Assembly: GCF_000005505.3 (NCBI RefSeq)
Contig: NC_016131.3
Span: forward strand, 9,073,501 to 9,137,500
Direction: 5' to 3'
Source: Brachypodium distachyon
Taxonomy: Eukaryota; Streptophyta; Magnoliopsida; Poales; Poaceae
Length of the DNA: 64,000 nt
Shown in pieces: positions 35,225 to 47,000 of this stretch. Within the stretch, counting starts at the first letter, position 1. The number at the start of each line of letters is the position of its first letter. The notes under the pieces were generated by a model that worked only from the letters and a program-made list of their open reading frames with translations, did no database searches and was not told where the DNA came from. The translations under genes were made by a program, and so were the position numbers.

Positions 35225-38200
35225 TTACCAAAAGGCAAACATGTGTGCAGCGATTATTATAAAAACTTTCATGGTACAAGACAGAAAAACAACAAATACA
35301 GAACACTTCTGATATCTTGCCGAACTGGAAGTTTGTTGAAGTAAACATTCAGCAGATGCAAACAGAAGGAATGCAATCACAGTCATTGTGAAGATAACGA
35401 GTCCATTATTGCTGCCCAAGTATATCCAGTGGAACCAGACTTCATCACGAACCCTATCTGCACAGAAACAAATTACAAGATCATGAAACCATTCGAGTCC
35501 TCAAATCTGAAGAATGTTCAGCACGAGTCGTAAAATCTGAAGAATGTTCAATACAAGTCCTCAAATGTGACAAAAAATGGAACTTAGAGAACACAAGTGC
35601 CCGCACAACTGGTTCTCTAAGCAAAAACTAATATGAATTCATAAGCAGTATCCTATTTGTCAGGGAGGACAAACATAAATTTGAACAATAGCTGATCTGA
35701 TCCCTAATAAAAGCTTGTTGAGCAGGGAGACTATTGTCATCCTCATCAAAATGAGTTAGATTGAGCAGTGAATGGCGATGCAAAGAAGGGACTAACAATC
35801 ATCTGGACTTGGAAATATTGTACTCCCTCCGATCCATAATAAGTGTCTTGGATCTAGTACAAAGTTAGTACAACTTTTCCCGCAAAAAAAAAGTTAGTAC
35901 AACTTTTCCCCACAAAAGAAAAGTTAGTACAACTTTGTACTAAATCCAAGACAATTATTATGGATCGGAGGGAGTATGAAGTTAAGCAGTGGCAGAGCTG
36001 GGTGGTTGCCGGGTGGTGGGGCGTGTGCTGTCGTATATACTACGATTAATACAAACTAAAAAAAGCCCAAAAAGACCATCTCCTCGACTCATATGTACAG
36101 ATCGTATCATCGTATCCTAGCCCAACTTCAACTGCACGGCGTAGCGCATGGCATGATTTCATCCCAAGCTAATCGTCGAGCGATTGTACTAGTATGACGA
36201 CCCGGTTCCTGGTTTTCCCAACTCCCAACGCTGACTCGCCGTTCTCCGATTTCCCGACTCCCGACGCTGCGCTAGCTTCGAATTCGTCTGGCCACGCGCT
36301 AGGCGCTTGCAGGCTGCAGCGCGAGGCAGCAGCAGGCGCTGGGCCAAGTTTCAATCTTCATTTTTTAAGCTTTCAAGCCGAAGGTAAGATGTTATGAGAG
36401 TCAAGACGATTAACTCTACATTGATATGATTCACGTTCACATTCAAGTCTAGTTGCCCCACCCTGAACCAAAATCCTAGCTCCGCCATTGAAGTTAAGTT
36501 GGCACCTTGTTGGGCCTTTGCAAGGGGCCGCCTTCTGTACTTTTCATATGCAGCAACTGTACTTCAGCCAACATTACAGGAAAAAAAAAACTACATAATT
36601 CTATGATTGGGTCATAAAGCCATTCCAATAGACATTCTTCTGATCACTGCTTTTACGTGGTCCACTTATGATTGTATAAGCGGCAGTAAGTTGATAGCAT
36701 CAAACAAACTAGTCACAAAAAAAAGGATGACATCAACTGTAAGGCTAGAAGCACATATCTGCACTTGTGGAATGGACATCGCATGAACAAATAACAATGG
36801 TAGTAATGTGGTGTTGCTTATCAGCAACTTAACTCTGGAATTCAGGAGCAGCTTAATATTAAGCTGGTAAATACCCTCTGTTCCTAAAAAAAAAATGTGA
36901 CTTCAGACCTCAACAGTCTCCACAAAAGCGCACATGACGCAACAAACCTAACAAAAAAAACTCTGGAAAGAAGGGCAGAATTGGGCCGCTCCCTCTTTGT
37001 TGAAGGCAGCAAGTTTTAAACAATTTTGAATCTGCCCAGTAGGTTATTCTGTGTAGTTAGAAGCATTGCCACTCAGAACTTGCGGTGTCCATGCTAACGA
37101 AGCCTAATTGATCGCGTAGTTAACCGAGAACCTAAGTTATGTCATAAAACCTGATACATGAACTAAATACTATTCCGTACGATTCTTATAACACCTACAA
37201 GTTCAAAGCAAGCATTATCCTCCTTGAATCTTCAGAACACTGTCAGCGACATTTCTGGAGTCCACCCACCTCACTTCACATGATTAGTCAAGAACGCTCT
37301 ATTGCAATGATAGTGTAAGAGCGTCCCAGTTAGAGAAGTTAACAAGTGAGGAAGAAAAGCCAAATTAGACCTTCCAGCCAATAATATCTCTAAAAAAACT
37401 AAGGGTGACAAGTTCAACATATTAGAGCAACCTAATGAATAACACAAACTATCGAAAGGCGATGAACTTCGAATCTTCACCGAGATAGCTAAACAATGCA
37501 TGTGGTATTCATCAAAATATAACTTCAGGTTGCAAAAGAACATGTTCGGACTACCACCAGCAACACATTAACAACATAAAGGCAGGCATGCCAATGACTA
37601 ACTCATCAGAACTTAAAACTAAAGTCCACTAAGGGATAGCGATCAGCGGATCAAAATATATATACTAGTATATCGGCCCAGATGCACAATGATGCAAAGA
37701 TATGGCAATTCACTAAGGTCTCCCTATCGACTAAATGGTCAACCACATAAACTGTTCTTCCTTCACCACCGAGCACCTAAAATCTACATACTAAACTTGT
37801 TCCGTCTCTCCATGAAAAATCGCTGCAGAGTTCATGGCACAAACTAAACAAAACTTAGCTGAACGCAGAAGGTACAAAGTCCCAAGAAGCAGATGAAGCA
37901 TTAACCAGGCGTTCTCACTTTATGTCACAAATCATCGAATTCTTCAGAATCCAACGAGCAACCACGCAGTCCAGTCTACCTGCCCGACCAATCGACTATA
38001 TCCCTAGCCTAGGTAGAGAGAATTGCAGGCGCAGCCACGGGGATGGCACGAGCAACAAGCAAGATCTGGCTAGAAGAAACTGAGAACGTGACGCACCGGA
38101 TTTGGCTTCAGGACGAGGATGAGGCGGCGGGCGGCGGGCTAGGGCTGGAGTGGCGGTGGAGGAGGTCGTCGTAGGGGTCGCGGCGGCCGGCGGCCTGGCT

Positions 38201-38407
38201 GATCTGGGGGTCCCAGGAGAGCTGGGAGTTGAAGCGGTCGAAAGTCCAGAAGCCGTAGGGGCGCAGCGGGAGAGCCCACGCCGCCTTGGTGCGCTCGCAC
38301 CGCTCCTTCATCCGGTACACGTGCTCCCGCTGCGCCTCGTCCCGCTTGTCCGGGTCCTCCATGAGGCGCAGGATCAGGTTCTCCGCGAACTCCATGATGA
38401 AACCCAT
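35225..38407 (-). CDS. Small conserved plant protein of unknown function; likely frameshifted
   Basis: Exon 1 begins at ATG 38407 (MGFIMEFAENLILRLMED...). Read straight, it stops at 38108 after 99 residues. Features: charged helix with KRDEAQREHVYRMKERC, then RPYGFWTFDRF and GRRDPYDDLL. A good donor (GTGCGT) follows the stop at 38096. A good acceptor at 35458 opens an exon (35457-35225) with protein-like sequence DRVRDEVWFHWIYLGSNN and a membrane segment LVIFTMTVIAFLLFASAE. This second exon is in frame with exon 1 only if one base of the C run (G run 38129-38131 on the plus strand) is dropped; the run then becomes a clean CCG repeat and the stop disappears. So either this copy is frameshifted, the assembly has one base too many, or the second exon is 3' UTR. 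I do not know the function. Confidence 0.6.
35821..35976. mobile_element. Stowaway MITE in the intron of the small gene
   Basis: 156 bp, ends TACTCCCTCCGATCCATAAT and its complement, TA at both termini. The middle contains three copies of AAGTTAGTACAACTTTTCCC-like sequence, so it is longer than its relatives by internal duplication. Confidence 0.85.
35987..36490. mobile_element. hAT-type MITE, 8-bp duplication AAGTTAAG
   Basis: 504 bp flanked by AAGTTAAG (35979-35986 and 36491-36498). Inverted ends are CAGTGGCAGAGCTGGG at the left and, on the complement of the right end, CAATGGCGGAGCTAGG. An 8-bp duplication and CA-starting inverted repeats fit hAT. It lies in the intron of the small gene, 10 bp from a Stowaway element. 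Confidence 0.75.
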
Positions 38408-38639
38408 GGCGACCTCAGCTCCCCACTCTCTCTCTCGCCGCGGATCGATCTGTGTATCTTCTTCCTCGGTCGCGGTCGGCGTCTGGTGGTTAGGGATGGT
38501 GCGGCGGCTGCCGATGGCGATCTCAACTCAATGCGGTCAATGGCCCGGCCCAACACATATTCCGCGGCCTAAATGTGAGGCCCGGAAGATACTTAATGGC
38601 CCTTCTTTTCGGGTTAAGCGGACCCAGCCGGCCGGGTTG

Positions 38640-38759
38640 GTCCTGGATCCGTCGTAGCGGGCCGGTACGGCCCATTTTTAAACACGTCCGAAGGGTTCGG
38701 GCCGGGCTAAGCTCGATTAGTGGCGGGCTGGGCCGGGGCTAGCCCGTTGGCCATCTATA
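38640..38759. mobile_element. Remnant of a hAT MITE related to 57932-58377
   Basis: The right end GGCTAGCCCGTTGGCCATCTATA matches in pattern the right end of the element at 57932-58377 (GGCTGGCCCGTTGGCCTTCTATA). I could not find a left end or duplication, so it is a fragment. It lies ~230 bp upstream of the start codon of the small gene. Confidence 0.45.
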
Positions 38760-39003
38760 GTTTTGTCCTCCATTGTTTCACTACATTTCTCTTCGCCAAA
38801 CTCGGGTTCAAATTTTTCTAAAAAAAAACTCGGGTTCAAATATATCTATCGTGAAAATCAAATGAGTGATTCTTAGTTGTGTTCTACCAATCCAAAGACG
38901 GTGTCATGTATGAAATGCGCCAACAAGTGTTACAGTAGTTTATACTTTATACAATTCTCACTAAGGGAAGTATTGTTTATGGTGATTGTCCTAGCGATTA
39001 ATT

Positions 39004-40246
39004 TTCATGTATGAGAACACGGCGAGTCAGACTTCAGCCAATGTTGCTAAACGGGATGGGAGAACAGCCGTTTGGTTGGGCTCGGGTTTGGCCGAGTTTT
39101 TAGCAGTGTTCAACGTGGAGTGTAATTCTATTGTTCGTAAGATTAATATAAGGGAAACGACTGTTTCCGCCCGACCGATCACGTGCGTAGTTCCGCCGTC
39201 TCCCGCGCTCGACACGTGGTTTCTTATCCGAAAAAAATTCAGCGTTCCGTGTGGGTCCCACCCACGTCTTTTCCCTTATCGTCTCCTCTCCTTCGCTTCT
39301 TTCTCCAGAAAAATCTCCCCCGATCATCTAAATTCCTCCCATCGCTGTTGTCCCGATAATCTAGATTCCTCCCGTCGCTACTGTCGCATGGAAGTTACAA
39401 ACACCATGGCTCCGTCGGCGGTGCTAGGAGAGTTGGCCGGCGATGCTACGACCGGCAGCCAGCGGTGCTAGGAGAGGCGAGGCAGGGTGGCGATGCTGCA
39501 AGAGACGACTGGCTGTGTTGTGAGGAGAGGCCGGCGGTGCTGCGAGGGGCGGTCGGCGGTGCAGCAAGGCGGAGAGGTCGCGGTGGCGACCGACGACTGC
39601 CGGGGCTGCTGCAAGCGGAGGCCGGCGATGCTCCGACCAGCAACCGGCGGTGCTACAAGGTGGGGGGGGGGGGGGGGGGGGCGTTGCGGCGAATCGCGGC
39701 CGTCGGGGCTCCTGCAAGCAGCGACCGACGGTGCTGCAAGCGACGACCGGCCGTGCTGCAAGTGGAGTCCGGCAACCAGCAGTGCTACAAGGCGGGGAGG
39801 GGGAGCGATGGCGATTGCCGACAGGTGCTGCTTTGAACGGTAGCATGCAGATCTGCGATCGACGGCGGTGGTGCTTTGAACGACGGCAGGCGGGACTGAG
39901 GACGACGGCCGGCGCTGCTGCGACGGACGGCGGCAGAACCAGAGGCGCCGGGGCGAATGTCGGCTGGCACCGCTACGACCGACCGCTGCGGTACTTCAAA
40001 CGGAGGCTAACGATGCTGCGACCCGCGACCAACAGTGCTTCGAATGTGGGCCGGTGGTGCTGCGACCAGCGGCCAATTCTGCTTCGAACGGAGTTTAGAT
40101 GAGAGCGAACTTGTGGGATGAGGCTTGATGAACGGTTGGGGAGGGCGCCGATCCTTGCGCTCGTTCCGCCCGGCCGACGTCTAGCGTCGCCCTTAATATA
40201 AACGCCTTTCTCCTGCCCCCCACCAAAAAAAAAGGTTCATGTATGA
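39004..40246 (+). mobile_element. Retroposon-like insertion with 11-bp duplication and A-tail
   Basis: Exact direct repeats TTCATGTATGA at 39004-39014 and 40236-40246 enclose ~1.2 kb ending in nine A residues (40225-40233). This looks like target-primed insertion of an RNA copy. The first 350 bp have leader-like composition. From ~39440 to 40090 a GC-rich, degenerate short repeat recurs (CCGGCGGTGCTACAAGG, TGCTGCAAGCGGAGGCCGGC and variants). Open frames across it follow the repeat and look non-protein-like. A Mutator-type element with an atypical duplication length is the alternative; I saw no inverted ends. Confidence 0.5.
39662..39681 (+). repeat. 20-base poly-G run
   Basis: Twenty consecutive G inside the repeat-rich insertion. 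Such a run is rare in plant DNA, prone to polymerase slippage and to G-quadruplex formation, and its exact length in an assembly is unreliable. Confidence 0.95.
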
Positions 40247-41035
40247 AAAATGGACGTATTACTTGCATCTTATGTTAGTGTATATAACACAAAATCATTG
40301 GTACATTTTGGTCCACACATCATACACATGAATTTTAACATTCTTTACTCCATGCGGGCTGGACATCCTGTTGCCACAGAAGTAGGGCACGACACATTTG
40401 CTTAAGCTTACTTGTGAGAATCAGTCAAAAACCATAAGTCCCTTAAATAGTGCTATATATAGCAATTTGAAAAGCATGAGTAGTGGGTTTGCATTGACGA
40501 AATGTAGCGTGTGGTAGAAGGCAAATATTCCATTTTCTTTACTCATAGTCATTCGTTTACAACCATCCATCACCTCTTTTCCTACTGTAAGGGAAAACAG
40601 AGATAACTCCTTTCCTCCTTCTAATTCAAACAATAATCTACTCAGATGGTACCACTAATATATACAATTGTTCTATCCACAGCAACACACAGCTACAGAG
40701 CTAGCATACAAGATAGAAGATACTGAAATATGTCAAGACCATCTTTGGAGTTCAGAAATCTCCTATAGATTGCTTCAAGAATTGAACTGCTTCCTTCTTG
40801 GTTCCGGACATTGGGACATGGCATCAGGATAGAACAAACTTAAGCCCGCCCATTCCTCTCCACTCTTTCAGGAGCGCAAGTTCAGAAGAGAAAAACTGTA
40901 CAAATCACTTACTGCAACCTCTCCATGCTTCTCTCACTCACTCGTAAAGTAATAGATTATACTCAACATTTTTAAAAAGATTTGCTACAATTGTACGTCA
41001 TATTTCGGCTGGAATGGGTGATGCCTTCAACGCGA
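40247..41035. other. Intergenic / CABIN1 3' region
   Basis: AT-rich, no gene seen. The part nearest 41035 is probably the 3' UTR of the CABIN1-like gene. Confidence 0.5.
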
Positions 41036-44000
41036 TCAGAACTTAGAACCATCCGCAGGGTTCACACAAGCTGTATTCATATTTCCTCTGCCACCATCCT
41101 GAGCATTTTCCATTGCCCTGGAAGAACTGCTCCGAGTAAGCTGAGATGCTGCAGTGGTGGGTTTCTGGGCCTCGGTGGTATTCAAAGAGGTGCTTGTGCC
41201 TCCTGCTTCTTGGTGAGGAAGAGCACTGGCCACTGCAGGAGCATAAGGATTTGCTTCATGAGCTTCACTGGACTCAGTGTGTGTGCTCTTCTCCTTGGAG
41301 CTACCTGTGAACACCAAAAAAACATATCAAGGCAAAGAACATGGAAGGTCGGTACCGTTTTAGTATATGTGCAGATGTCAGGAGTTACATGAAATACCAA
41401 GAGAAGAAACAGAGCTGTGCGGTGCTGGAGGTGCAACTTGTGATGAAGCTGTCACTATTGAGGCTCCTCTTTTATTTCTTGCCTGCAACAAGAATGAAAT
41501 GAGGAAGAATGGATGAAAAGCTACATGGTAAGTTCTTCCATCATGAGCAGTGCAGACCATACCTTCATCTCATCACAGTACTTTACAACAGCAGATATGT
41601 TGGAGTATCGACCGTGAACCAATGTATATACCCACAGAAGGAGCTTCCTTGGAATGCTTAGGTCAAGTGTATCAACTATACCAGGGGCTTGCTGTAGCCC
41701 TTCAACAGGTGCCTGGGATGGGGTTACTGTGTAGAGATTAATACCCGAGGGAAACGTTCCACACGAACTCTCCCGATAAAAGTTGTAAGTGCTCTTCATT
41801 ACAGTAACAGCACTCTCCATGTTATCTTCAGATGTCTGTCTGATCGCAATGTTTTTGATTCTATTGAGTGTCTCAAACCAATTCATGTCAAGACCTTTGA
41901 ACTGAGCAGGCCCATCAGGGGATGAGATGAGCAGCTCATCAGGTTGCAAATCAACATAAAGTAGATGGCCCTTGGATATTGGAACAAGCTGATTGGCTGT
42001 GTCCACAGATTCAGGCAGTGGAGTGATTGAGGCCAGTTTGATTAGTATACACCGGCACCATGACAGAGAAGCATGCTTACAGATCTTCGCGAAGTTGCTA
42101 TTTGACAACTTAGGTGTCTTGAAACGCTTTCTTATCTTCTCATTTAAAGTTTCAAGAACATCTAGTCGAATATCACTCTCAAGCAAACGGATATATTCGT
42201 GGATATAGCTGCCATAAGGAAACACTATATGACAACCATCTAGCTTAAGAATAATGTAGCGCACTCTGACTGAGTACGTACCTGTAAAGATTGCCTTCTG
42301 ACAACTCTGGACTGTTCACCTCTGGTATAGTGCTTATATCAGCCAACAAGTTTGCATGGTCCATGAATACACTGAACATTTTCTCAAGTAGTTCCTCAAC
42401 AGGAGTATCACCACAAATTCGACGAACTTCAGGATCTCGTATTGCTGTTGTTAGAACTTGAAGGTACTTCCCAAGACCCAGAGGAACAATATCACCCAGA
42501 CATAGAGCAAACTACAGAAGAGAACAAATATTTATAGGATATGCAGAAAATGGTATATATTAACATCATTATGCTGATAGTTAGGAGGTACCCTCTTATC
42601 AGTTCGCAGATATGTGTATGCCCTCTCAAGAGTCGACAAGTCACTGTTCTTCTCCAACAGATTCAAGTACAGTATCATATACTTCCTGATGCATGTAATG
42701 AATTTTCGTGAACTTTCTGATAAACTGACCTCCAGATTCTTTCTGGATACACCAATATTTGGATTTTTCCTCCTGAAAGAACAGACAGATAATAAGAATT
42801 CTTTGGTAAAATTATTAATTTCATAAGTTATGACAGTTGATTACATCGGTGTGTAAGTTGCAAGCAGAGCAAAAGAAACTTCACCTTCCTTTTCGAACAG
42901 TGCCATCAATTTCCCACATGTTCACTGTAAAGGAGGACCGGGTAGATTTGAAACAAAATGAGAGCTCTTCCTTAGCCCGTTCCAGGTCCCCTGCTTCACC
43001 CCTTCTGTACAATCCTTGTGCAAGCATGTACCTTGCTTTATGGAAATGCTTTAGCTCCCCTTCCACACAAGTACCAAGGGCATACAAACAATCATCATAA
43101 AGGATATGCCATACTTTATCAAGTAAATCAGACTCAGCTAACTTATTTTCCTTTTTACTATCAAGAACATTATTGTTCTGGTCAGAGGATGAATGCCTGA
43201 CATTAGTTATGGACCCCAGCATGCTCGAGACATTTTCCTTTGTCGTCTGATCGTATGTGTAATCAGCAACCACCTAAGAGAAAAAACAATCCAAAAGTTA
43301 GCATCTACCCTGTTCCTAAAGTGGTATGTCATGACAAAAATGGTAATTAGCAACAAGACTTCTGGTTAGAAATTAAGAAATAGAGGTTTGATAAAGTAAA
43401 GAAATTCAGACTTCAACATTATAATGTTTAAAACCGAGCTGTCGGTAGCCAGGGGGAGTTTTCCAAAACTAAGGCTGGTGCTGGTAGAAAAGCTTAAAGA
43501 TTGCAAGCTGACTCAGGTTCACTCAGGAAGTGGCTCGACTTGCGCTCATCTTCTATATCTAAATAGGGGATCCCCACTAACTTATTTCTCTCAACATGCA
43601 GCCTATCCACCTCAGCAACCTGCCACCTCAACATTATTGGTACTAATTCTATTTCTTCTCCCTTCTTTTAATCCTATCCACTTTTATCAAACCGGTGCCC
43701 GTCGACTCCCTCTAGCCCACGCCCGCCGCCTTCTCACTGCCGCCTCGCGTCCTCTCTCCGCCGCGTGCCCGCGTCCGCCTCCCTGCAGCTGGCCCGTCTC
43801 CATGCAAATCGCTCCTGCCGCCCCCGCTCTCTAGCCCGTGCCTGCCTCTCTGCCGCCGACCCTGCTCTCTAGCCCGCACCTACGCTGCCGCCTCACTGCC
43901 GCCGCCCATCCTCTCCCTGCCGCTGCGCGCGCACGCACCCGCCTCCTGTTCAACCAAATGTACAGTGGCGGATTTTGCAGTTGTGGTTGGATCCGGTCTC

Positions 44001-47000
44001 TCCGCACCTGGGTCGTGCTCTGTGACGGCTACACAGCCCATACATCCAGCCCACACTCAGCCCATTACACTGTGCTTCTTCTCCTTGCTTCTATCGAACA
44101 GTTCCGTCCACAGCAGCAGCCGTTAATGGCACATTCGATTTGTTCCCTTCCTCTTCCTATTCTCTCAACGTTTCCTCCTAAAAACCAAACGCCGGCTGCA
44201 CTCATCCAAACCCCCACGATCTCTAAAGAAATGAATGCACAAGAAACTGATGGTGGTATCCAATCCATTTGCCCACATATTGTTCCCTCCACTGCTCCAC
44301 ACAGGCTTCGTCTCTGCCCGCTCTCCTTGCGAAGTCTTCCGGTACGGAGAACTTCAGCCAATCCTCCTTTTCTCCTCATTCCCTGTTAGATCCTGTTTGC
44401 TACGTATCACATATTTTTGTTTTCTCAGATGCTGGACGCTTGGATGCTAAAGTTTGTGTTTCTTTGTTGATTCTCCTTCTCAGGGTGCTGGATGACTTGG
44501 ATACTACAGCTGGTGTCTTTGTGCATTTTTCCTTGCTGCGTACTGATACATACTCTTCTTATCTGTTGCTAAAACTATTTTCGTTTATTTGCCTGAATGA
44601 ACAAATACGGTTTGCAAGTTTGTGCTTTTTTGTTGATTCTCTCTTATTTTGTTTTTCTCAGGTACTGCACACCTTGGATGCTAAAGTTTGTGTTTTCTTT
44701 GTTGAGTTTCCCTCTCAGGGTGCTGGCCAACTTGGATGCTAAGGTTAGTGTTTTAGTTGATTCTTCCTTGCTGCATATCGCTACGTATTCATCTTATATA
44801 TTGCTAAATCTGTTTTTTATTTGTTTGCTTGAATGATATTGCCAGCTCAATCATCCAAGTATAGTAACTGGTCGGTTGACGGTCGATCAATGCATCGTCT
44901 TAGTTATATAATTTACTTTTGTCAAATCTTATTCCAAATTTCCGTGAAGCATATCTCAGTCACCTACTCAGTATCTATTTTCTTCTGTTTCAAATTCTGA
45001 GTGAAATGATTGTGCATGATAGCCAGAAATCCATTATTTGACAATACCACTACAGCCACTGGTCACCATCTTCCCATGATTCCATCTCATCTTGATTTTA
45101 AACATTAGATTCGATCCAATCTTTCACTTCCTTTGTTCTTGCAATTGTTTTGCTGGTACAAGCATATGTTTCTTTCAGTTCTCTCATTTATCTCTCCGTC
45201 TTTATTGCTAAAGTATTAACCGAAGGTTCTCTTCACAATATATAATGAACAAGTGGTATCAATTTCTCTCATTTGCAGGAGATTTTCAAGCAATAGAAGA
45301 AAGGTGTTGATGGATTCTGGAGATGACCACCTCTCTCTCAACAGTCACTCAAGTAGCAGCTTCTGGAATTGGTCGCTGGTCTCTCTCTCTCTCTCAACTT
45401 TTTTTTTTGAATTTTGTCTTATACCATGTGTATAAGGTGCCGTTTATTTTGTTTGAGCGAAGATCCTTGCCCAAACCGTCCATGATAGTGCTGTGTAGAA
45501 ACAGGTCACTTGGTCGCCCATCAACTGTGTTAAAATGTAATAATACCACTATATGCAGTATGTGATTTTGGTTAAAAAAAGCTTAGTTGTTTTGGCCTAT
45601 GATGTTCCATGCTTTCTCATCTCCTTCGTTATATATATTAGATATTAAAAGTTGCTAAGCTGCATTCAATCAGAAATCTTAGGTTCCTCTTCCAGACAGT
45701 GGCTAATAGTACTCATGACATATGTATGTTTTCTATCTTGCTTGCAGTTAAGTATCGTGGATCAACATAAATATAAGCAAGTAACAGAGATGGAAGGAGA
45801 CACTATCAGGTACAAGTGACAATACTCACAATAAACGCCTATGCGGTTATATTATGTATGTTCAGATATCCCTCAGATATTATGCTATTTGATTTCTTTC
45901 CTATATGCAAACAATGAATTATATACTCCGTATATGGTTATGGTACACGGAGGGCTGGAGTTCCATCATTTTGTTTGTCCTCTAATCTGCTGGCTATTAT
46001 GGATGGAGAAGAAAAAAGAGGGTAAGAAACTGAATTGTCATTAGCTATTTTGCCCATTTTTGGATGAACAACTGGTTGATAAGTTAACAAGCCTTCTTCA
46101 AGTTTGGAATGAATCAATGGCTGATTTACTATTGAACTTTAGGTCCAACCATGTAAACCCTCCTAATTCCCGCTGCAACGCGCGGGGTATCATCTAGTAA
46201 TAGAAATGAGACCAGCCGAACACTCTTTTCAGCGTGTTAACTTAACGAGCTGAGCTTACCTCATGTGCTGCATGTTAGCTTGTGGGAGCTGTTTTCACTT
46301 GCAAAGTTCCATAGGGTCCAGCCCCCCAGCTAGTCTATCCAATAAACATAATGCCACACATTTGTTTGGTAGGCATTCTGTACAAAATATTATGTATGCT
46401 GGCTTTTGATCTATGAGAACCCTAGGTTGATGATCATTGAACTCTGAAACTAGTGGCTATGCTGTCTAGAACTTTACTTATTTATATGGTCTGTATGGAA
46501 CCATTATTTTCTTTTACCAGATGGAACCATTATTTATTATCCTGAAAACACCTTATAGAACTTATATAGTCTAGTATTTACATGTTGTTGATGCCGATTT
46601 GGCTTGGAGCGGTCCCCATTAGCATAGCCCCTAATGGCTAGTGACCAAAGGAAAACCACCTGATTGCTACAGGAAACCAAATCTTGTCCAACTTACAATT
46701 ACAAGTGGAGACTGCTTCAGTAATGTGCTGAACTTGCCTAAGAGAATCTACTTGAAGTCAGCCATTTGAGTATCGACATGGAAATGATTTTGTCGATGGA
46801 ACAACTCATACCATCACTCACCAGCCAGTCAATATGCAAAAGCTTATTTCGTTCAGGTGTGTACTTAAGTCATTCAATGAAGAGACAAGGGGCTATTTGG
46901 ATGAAGGCCTAAGAAGATATGCCTGATTGAAAGCTATATCGGAGGGTTGCCTGTAACTTGTTTGGTTGAAGCCCTAAAAACATCCCTGATACAGGCATCT

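Noticed and set aside
38150..38657. Plus-strand frames opposite the small gene
   Set aside because: Low-complexity Val/Gly/Ala sequence opposite a recognisable minus-strand exon.
39424..40102. Multiple 60-150 codon frames in the repeat insertion
   Set aside because: They follow the short degenerate repeat and the poly-G run and change frame with it; not protein-like.
43424..44836. Frames of 130-180 codons in CABIN1 intron 15
   Set aside because: They lie inside a Helitron; no start/stop conservation or domain was recognised, so they were not called as genes.
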